A stretch of DNA of 64,000 nucleotides from Tigriopus japonicus (taxonomy: Eukaryota; Arthropoda; Copepoda; Harpacticoida; Harpacticidae). Both the position numbers and the translations under genes were made by a program. Below, piece after piece: positions 58,401 to 64,000 of this stretch. Where the stretch lies: contig CM021322.1 in the NCBI GenBank assembly GCA_010645155.1, forward strand, positions 9,712,334 through 9,776,333, given 5' to 3'. The first letter of the stretch is position 1. Each line of letters opens with the position of its first letter. The notes under the pieces were generated by a model. That model saw nothing but the letters and a program-made list of their open reading frames with translations. It had not been told where the DNA came from and did no database searches.

Positions 58401-61400
58401 AGTAGTAAGCATTTATTGACTGCCCCCGAAATCACCAAAAAAATGGTCGTTCGATTCGGTTTCTGTGGTTTTCTGGTACCACTTCCATCATCTTTATCAC
58501 CATCATCAGCATTTGAACGTCAATGATAGCCATTTATCCCTCAGTCATTCGTGTGGTTGGGATAATTTTCCCAAAGAGCCTTTTGATGCAGCCATATTAG
58601 AATGCATGGAAAACCGACCAAAACTGAAAGGGGAGCGCCGCATATTGAAGAAAAAAAGTGCCTCTGGTGTTGAGGAAAAATTTAAAATTTGAATACGATT
58701 TCGTAATCCACCATGGAGCTGCTACCCTAAGGGTGGGAATGATTTTTGCCTCTAAAACAGGTGTCACTGTCACGTACTTGGTCTATATCGATGTTTCAAC
58801 TCGTGGCTTCCAATGAAGAATCTGAGTTTTGGGAACCAGAATCGATTGGATGGATGGTTGTTAGATGCGCTTGAGTGCGTGCTTGAGTGACTGATAGGTC
58901 CGAAAGTCCAAAATTCGATTTAAAAATGAAGAGGAAGGTGGGAGATAATTGAATAATCATTAGTCGTCGGATGGTTTTCGTTCGTGGGGTTCTTTCTCCA
59001 GAAAAGGTTGGCATGCTAATGATCACAAGCACCGTTGAAAGTGATCACAAAACCATCCAGAAGGAAACGGGACTTGGTTGCTCTTACCTACGGATGAGAT
59101 GATGAAGACAAACGATTCCTGTTCCGAACCCGTCATTCAAGAGCTTCAAGACGATGTTTAATTCTTGGACAATTGATTCTCTCCGAAACGCTCCGTTGAT
59201 CGAGCTTGAGAGAAGCTCTGCTGGAATTTGAAAATGGCAATATTTACTGGATAATAATTCGTCAAACTGACATTAATGGGCATTTTTTTGAAGAAAAAAA
59301 AACTGTTGTTACTAGACGTTGACTCGAACGTCAGACCTATCGAATTGTGGAGTGGTAAAAATGAAGAGGAGGAAAATCGTGCTATGATGAGATGAATGAT
59401 TTAAGAGTCGAGTGAATTTACGAGAATGTGCCAAAAATTAACATGAGGAAATTGGGCATAAAATAAAATTAGTGATGGACCGAAAGGTATCTCAACCAAA
59501 ACAGAAAGTTTCAGGCAAAAGAGATATGCAAATCACGGGTTCAAGAATTTTTTTTTTTAGTGCAACGGTTTTACGTCCAAAAGCGATAATATTTTGTTTT
59601 CAAACCCCCATTCAAATGAAAATCTAAAATTTTAATATAACAATCTTTTGTTTCCCTTGAAATATAATGCTGAAAAGTTCAAAAGTGAAATTTTCCATTT
59701 GAATCAAAATTCTTTATTTAAATCGATCATACATTCCAAGCAGATGTAGCAAGCTAATGGTTTTTGAAAATCCATGAAAAATACTTTTAGTATTGTTTTA
59801 TGGCCAAGATATAGAATCCTAGAGGGTGGACTGAGATCTCAAGTACAAGAATTTCCGGTTATCCTCTCACTCATCCAAATGTTGTTCTTGTGTTAACAAA
59901 TAAATCAAATTTCCAATTTCAACTCAGGGAACTCCAGCGTCAGAGAATTGGACGTGAAAATTGAAATATGTTGTTTCCTTGACGCTAGTAAAGTCCATTT
60001 TAAAGATTAACACAACTGATGTTGGGATTCCTTTTGGAGATCATTAGTCTTGTCGTCCACATTTCAGTTTTCCTTGAGTATACCTTAGCTTAGGATAGCT
60101 TTCCATTTTTGGGTCGTGTCAAAACTCAATGATGTTTTGACGAAACTTAACCTTTGACCTCATGATGCCCATCAGTTCACAGTCCCAAAATTATTCTTCG
60201 CACATTGGCCTCAAAGATGATCTTATCTTTTTTTCCAGAGTATCAGATGAGGAGGTTCGTTTAATGTTGTGGGACACGGCGGGTCAAGAGGAATTCGATG
60301 CCATTACCAAGGCCTATTATCGTGGGGCCCAGGCTTGTGTGGTGGCCTTTTCAACCGTAGATCGGGCCTCCTTTGAGGCCGTTCGAAAATGGAAGAAGAA
60401 AGTCGAGGATGAATGTGGTCTGGTTCCGATGGTTTTGGTTCAAAACAAAATTGACTTGCTTCACGAATCTCAAGTGACTGCGTGAGTATCTCGTATTTTT
60501 GAATGTGCCTTTTAATAAGCTTACAAGAAAGAAAGAGCATTTTGCGAATATTTTGCGTATGTAAATGAGGTGTTAATTGCTAAATCCAGACACGTTAATG
60601 GTCTGTGGGGCATGAGGAATGATGATGCTCTTTGGGTTTGTTGCCTCATTTGCTGATCACACCATTTATATTCTGAATCAGAATTCATGTAGCCACTTCC
60701 AGCATTGATTTATGATTATAGCGAGGGGTTCACACACATACACATACCACCCAGACCTCATCAAAGCACCATTAGGGAACACTGAGAAACGACACTTCAT
60801 CATTAAAATCCCCACCAAAATTCGCCCATTGTTATGCATCTCATGACAGACGAGCTATCATCGAGGATGGTCAAAGAGAGCCTGATTGCTGCTCGAGATC
60901 GTGTCCAATTTGACCCCGCGATTCACGCGGTTGACTTTGACCTTGAGGCCTCTATTTTTTCTCGATGAATCTTGCTTGGAATTAGACTACATGCATTCAA
61001 TTCCAAGCTTGCACCAAAAGGCCTTGGCCGAATTCAGTGAGATAACAGAAATCCTTTTTTTCTACTGACGCATTTGAGAGACGGAACCAAAGCGAATTGC
61101 ATCGGACTCTGAATTCGAGGAAGGAAGTCGTTTTCACACTTTTGGCGGAAACCGTCCAACAATAGAGCGGAACGTGTGTTTAGATAAGGGATTGGAAACA
61201 TTTATTTGGAGCTCTTAAGTAGGGGGTTTTCCTTGATCATTCATGAATATGTGAGTGACCTCGACGAACTAATGGGTAATCGGAATTTAGCGCTCACCCC
61301 CAAATCAAGAAAGACCTTGTCCCTTGTCATAAACTTCATGGATGAACCGACCGAACCTCGCGCACGGCAAGTTATTCCCAAAATGTTCATGAGTAGAAAC

Positions 61401-62257
61401 GTTCCATTAATGCACGCCGTCATTTGCAATGGTAGTGTTGTGAATCGATTTTCATACCACTTTCGCACCTTCGGCACAAAATTCACTGAATCCATGTTAT
61501 TTTTCCCTTTCTGTTCTGCGGTTTCAGGGCCGAAGTTGAGCACCTCGCCAAAGAGCTCCAAATGCGCTTGTATCGGACCTCAGTCAAGGAGGATCTCAAT
61601 GTGATGAATGTGTTCCAACACCTCGCCGAGAATTATGTCAGTCGGGTGAAGAATTATTCGGATCCGATCCTCAACGAGACTTCCTTGGCATTCTCCTCGC
61701 TACAAATCGGCGGCACTCATCTGGGCATGAACACGGCCAACCCATCCAGGATCGGGCCTCCTTACGTCACCCCCAACAAGCATAATTATCCCCATCATCC
61801 TCATCAGTATCAGAATAATAACAACAACAACAATCACAACAACAACCCCCGTCACCATGTGGGCTCCAATGGTAATGGCTTTGTCAGACAAACCGGCTAT
61901 CCGACCACGAGTAGTAAGAACAATGTGAATTACTCAAGATCCAAGCCACCCCGATATGCCAGTCCTCAAGGACGGAGTCCAACCTCGATCGGCGGCAATC
62001 TGAGCAATGGCTTCCAAAAGCACATCCTCCGACGGAATAACGACGCCAATACATTCCGAAACAACTACGCTCATGCCTATCACTTCTCACCCCAAGACTA
62101 TTTGAACAACCCCATGTTCGATTCGCTCCATCAGAATCGACGCTATTGGCCCTCGTCCGAGCGAACCATCACACTGCGACCTTTGGGATCGTTGGCCAAG
62201 AAGAATGCTCACAAGAAAGTGCCCATGATGAATTTGAACTCGTGCAAGGTGCTTTGA
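55454..62257 (+). CDS. rab23: Rab23-type small GTPase
   Basis: Four exons, 55454-55501, 56929-57050, 60239-60481 and 61528-62257, all with GT-AG introns and matching phases, encode 380 residues. Rab23 is a Rab GTPase that in animals regulates Hedgehog signalling, cilia and planar polarity through vesicle traffic. Visible motifs: P-loop GNGAVGKSS (21-29), switch I KKTIGVDFLE, DTAGQEEFDAITKAYYRGAQ (69-88), NKID (126-129) and RTSVKEDLN (154-162). The wording IQRYCRGIFTQNYKKTIGVD is specific to Rab23. The protein is about 140 residues longer than vertebrate Rab23. The extra part follows the GTPase fold and is low complexity, with an Asn/His run coded by AAC/AAT repeats at about 61,815-61,850. It ends ITLRPLGSLAKKN and then a C-terminal CKVL, a CaaX-type prenylation site whose Leu favours geranylgeranylation. 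Introns are 1.4, 3.2 and 1.0 kb. A poly(A) signal lies 190 bases past the stop. Confidence 0.97.
59469..59481 (+). repeat. Dispersed hAT-like terminus in rab23 intron 2
   Basis: TTAGTGATGGACC here recurs as TTAATGATGGACC at 29982-29994 and inverted at 26295-26307, each followed by A/G-rich sequence such as CGAAAGGTATC or AAAAAGATAATCC. It looks like one end of a transposon family; the other ends were not found. Confidence 0.45.
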
Positions 62258-64000
62258 ACGCAGTGAGAACCGTGACAATCGTAATATGTACGTGTGAATC
62301 AAACCTCCCCCCAAGATCGATGCAAGACCCATATAAGCAACAAATACACCCACAAGAAACCAATGTGAATGATGACTCCTGTGTAATAGCGGATCTAGTC
62401 AAAGCTGAGCAACAGGAACTTACTTGTGTCACGTTATGTACTATTGTAATAAAAGTTACTTGTCCAATCGTATCGTTTTATCCCGTTGAAATCTCCCAAA
62501 GAGAGGGAAAGAGAGAGACTCTTGACCACGAATTAGGTAGACTTCACATTCCGGATTTATTTTACCGTTGTCACCCGAACGCCCAAAGCACTCGAGTCAA
62601 ACCGGCTAATAATGATCGGCCTAATTCTCCACCAGAACCACTTATGTACAAGCCATGTTCAACTGTAGGTGTGTTCTGTGGAGCCAGAAGGAGTGGGTTT
62701 CTGGCGTTGCTTGCCACCATGAAATCCACCTTTTAACGGTGATTTCGAGTTTTCGAGCTGTGACTTCTCTGCTCTTGCCCTGTTGGGCATTTCCAATCCT
62801 CACCATCACCTTGTTTGTGGGGCAAATATACAAGAGAAAGAGAGAGAGAAAGAGATGATGCTATTGAATCCCAACCTGGGCTTGAAATCCAGATTCCATG
62901 CCAGAGTGATACAGCACACCGAGATAATTAGAGAAACAGTTTGCACCCCTGAAGCTAGTTATCCGTGATGGTTGGTGACTGAAGGGCTCTTTTTCTGGTC
63001 TGAAGAGTGATACTGGTACTCTAGCTATCTCTTTGATTCTCGAGCACATGTGCTTGTGATTCAAGACCGAGGCACTGATATCATCTTTCCAAGTTATTTC
63101 GCATCCATCCAGGGGGAGATTTCCCAACGGTAGATTTCGGCTTCTAATAACTTTGGTGCTTCAATTCAGACAGAAGCAGGTTTTTTTTTCAACTCTGATC
63201 GAACCAAGCAAGCAACGGAGGCAATCGCTGGCAAACCCTTCAAGGCTCATTGACAGCGATCTGGTAGCTGTTTAAACGATGCATCGTTGGCCTAGAAATC
63301 TCAGATCGGAGATTGAAGATAGCAAATAAAAAGAAACAAGCCAAGATGAAGGGTTGTTGGTGTTATCAACTCTTGAGTTCCACTTTCAGTATGGGCTCAA
63401 GATATTCACAGCACGCTCAAAAGAGAACATCTGTATTATGTCTTTGTTCGCATCGAGAAATCTCAGAGATTGCCGGATCGATACAAGACACTTTTTTTGT
63501 TGTGATCACCTGATCAAAAACGCACGATTCAGCATTGGCCAAGATTATCATAAGCGTTTACAAGAGAAATCTCAAAAGTCGCTTAAGTAGTACCTCTCAA
63601 CTATGAAAATCCCAAAATAAAGGCAATGGCGTCTGGGTTCTTCTATCTCCGATTCGAATCGCTTTCGCCCCCATCCCTACTTTCAAGTCATGCATTCACA
63701 TTTCATATCAATGGAGGAGGAGTGAACCAGATGTAATGAAAATGAACCGGAGTCATGAATTGTCTTTTTCGATAATGAGTTGTATTCAATTCTTTGGCAT
63801 GAAACTGTACATGGTAGTAGAAGTACTGCAGTAGTAAGTAATGTCCCGTTCAAGTGTCAAGAGCACCAATGCACGTTGGTTGAGTCATACCTTTTAAAAA
63901 CCTATAGATCGCGGCAATGATCCTCAAGGCACAGGAAAATGGAAATCCTCTCAAGGTTTTAGCTTGGCGGGGCGTTTAAGCTTCAAGGGACAATTTCTAT
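62258..64000. other. rab23 3' UTR and downstream sequence
   Basis: The 3' UTR of rab23 probably ends shortly after the AATAAA at 62448. The rest holds only short motif-free frames and a small GAGA-rich run near 62,840-62,860. Confidence 0.5.
62448..62453 (+). promoter_or_regulatory. Poly(A) signal AATAAA of rab23
   Basis: First AATAAA after the rab23 stop codon, about 190 bases downstream. Confidence 0.7.

Overview
This is an animal nuclear sequence. It holds two recognisable conserved metazoan genes with GT-AG introns (a Rab23-type GTPase and a Spire-type actin regulator), one nuclear tRNA gene, and a dense load of eukaryotic transposons: LINE, P, hAT, ISL2EU, Mutator-like and BEL/Pao. The mix, the Asn/His-rich tail on Rab23 and the TE types suggest an arthropod, perhaps a crustacean. 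That is an inference, since no species-specific marker is visible.

Layout. Positions 1-3400: a broken LINE on the minus strand. 3407-8345: a P-superfamily element with inverted repeats of about 155 bp. Its THAP transposase carries a nonsense codon and a hAT-type insertion with a perfect 8-bp target duplication. 8.3-13.3 kb: mostly non-coding, with a transposase scrap abutting a LINE scrap near 12.0 kb. 13303-14516: a Mutator-like non-autonomous element with a 9-bp duplication. 15.7-17.7 kb: an intact 614-codon BEL/Pao-type Gag gene with no pol and its own poly(A) signal, a good candidate for a domesticated gag. 19.9-20.5 kb: a possible solo LTR. 21.2-26.8 kb: a nest, with a 4.4-kb ISL2EU-type element (SAP-SWIM-YqaJ protein plus THAP-DDE transposase) inside what look like the ends of an older hAT element. 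The ISL2EU transposase is itself split by another insert. 27844-27915: tRNA-Ala(CGC) on the minus strand.

Positions 28.6-43.9 kb hold a minus-strand Spire-like gene. Six phase-compatible exons encode an acidic N-terminus, the Spir-box and most of the modified FYVE zinc finger. The KIND and WH2 actin-nucleating domains are absent, so this looks like a short Spire form or a short paralogue. An intronless fibronectin-III membrane protein gene is nested in its second intron. Its introns also hold a hAT MITE, a foldback element and a 19-bp tandem repeat. 45-50 kb: three more small hAT-type MITEs and a compact gene for a 51-residue single-pass membrane protein. 51.3-52.5 kb: a second decayed LINE copy. 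55454-62257: the four-exon rab23 gene on the plus strand, with a long low-complexity tail and a C-terminal CKVL prenylation motif.

Rab23 (membrane traffic, Hedgehog signalling) and Spire (actin and vesicle transport) are both vesicle-trafficking genes, but nothing in the sequence shows that they are co-regulated. All transposons with visible coding regions appear dead. The most unusual object is the stand-alone Gag gene. The nested elements give a readable order of insertion events.
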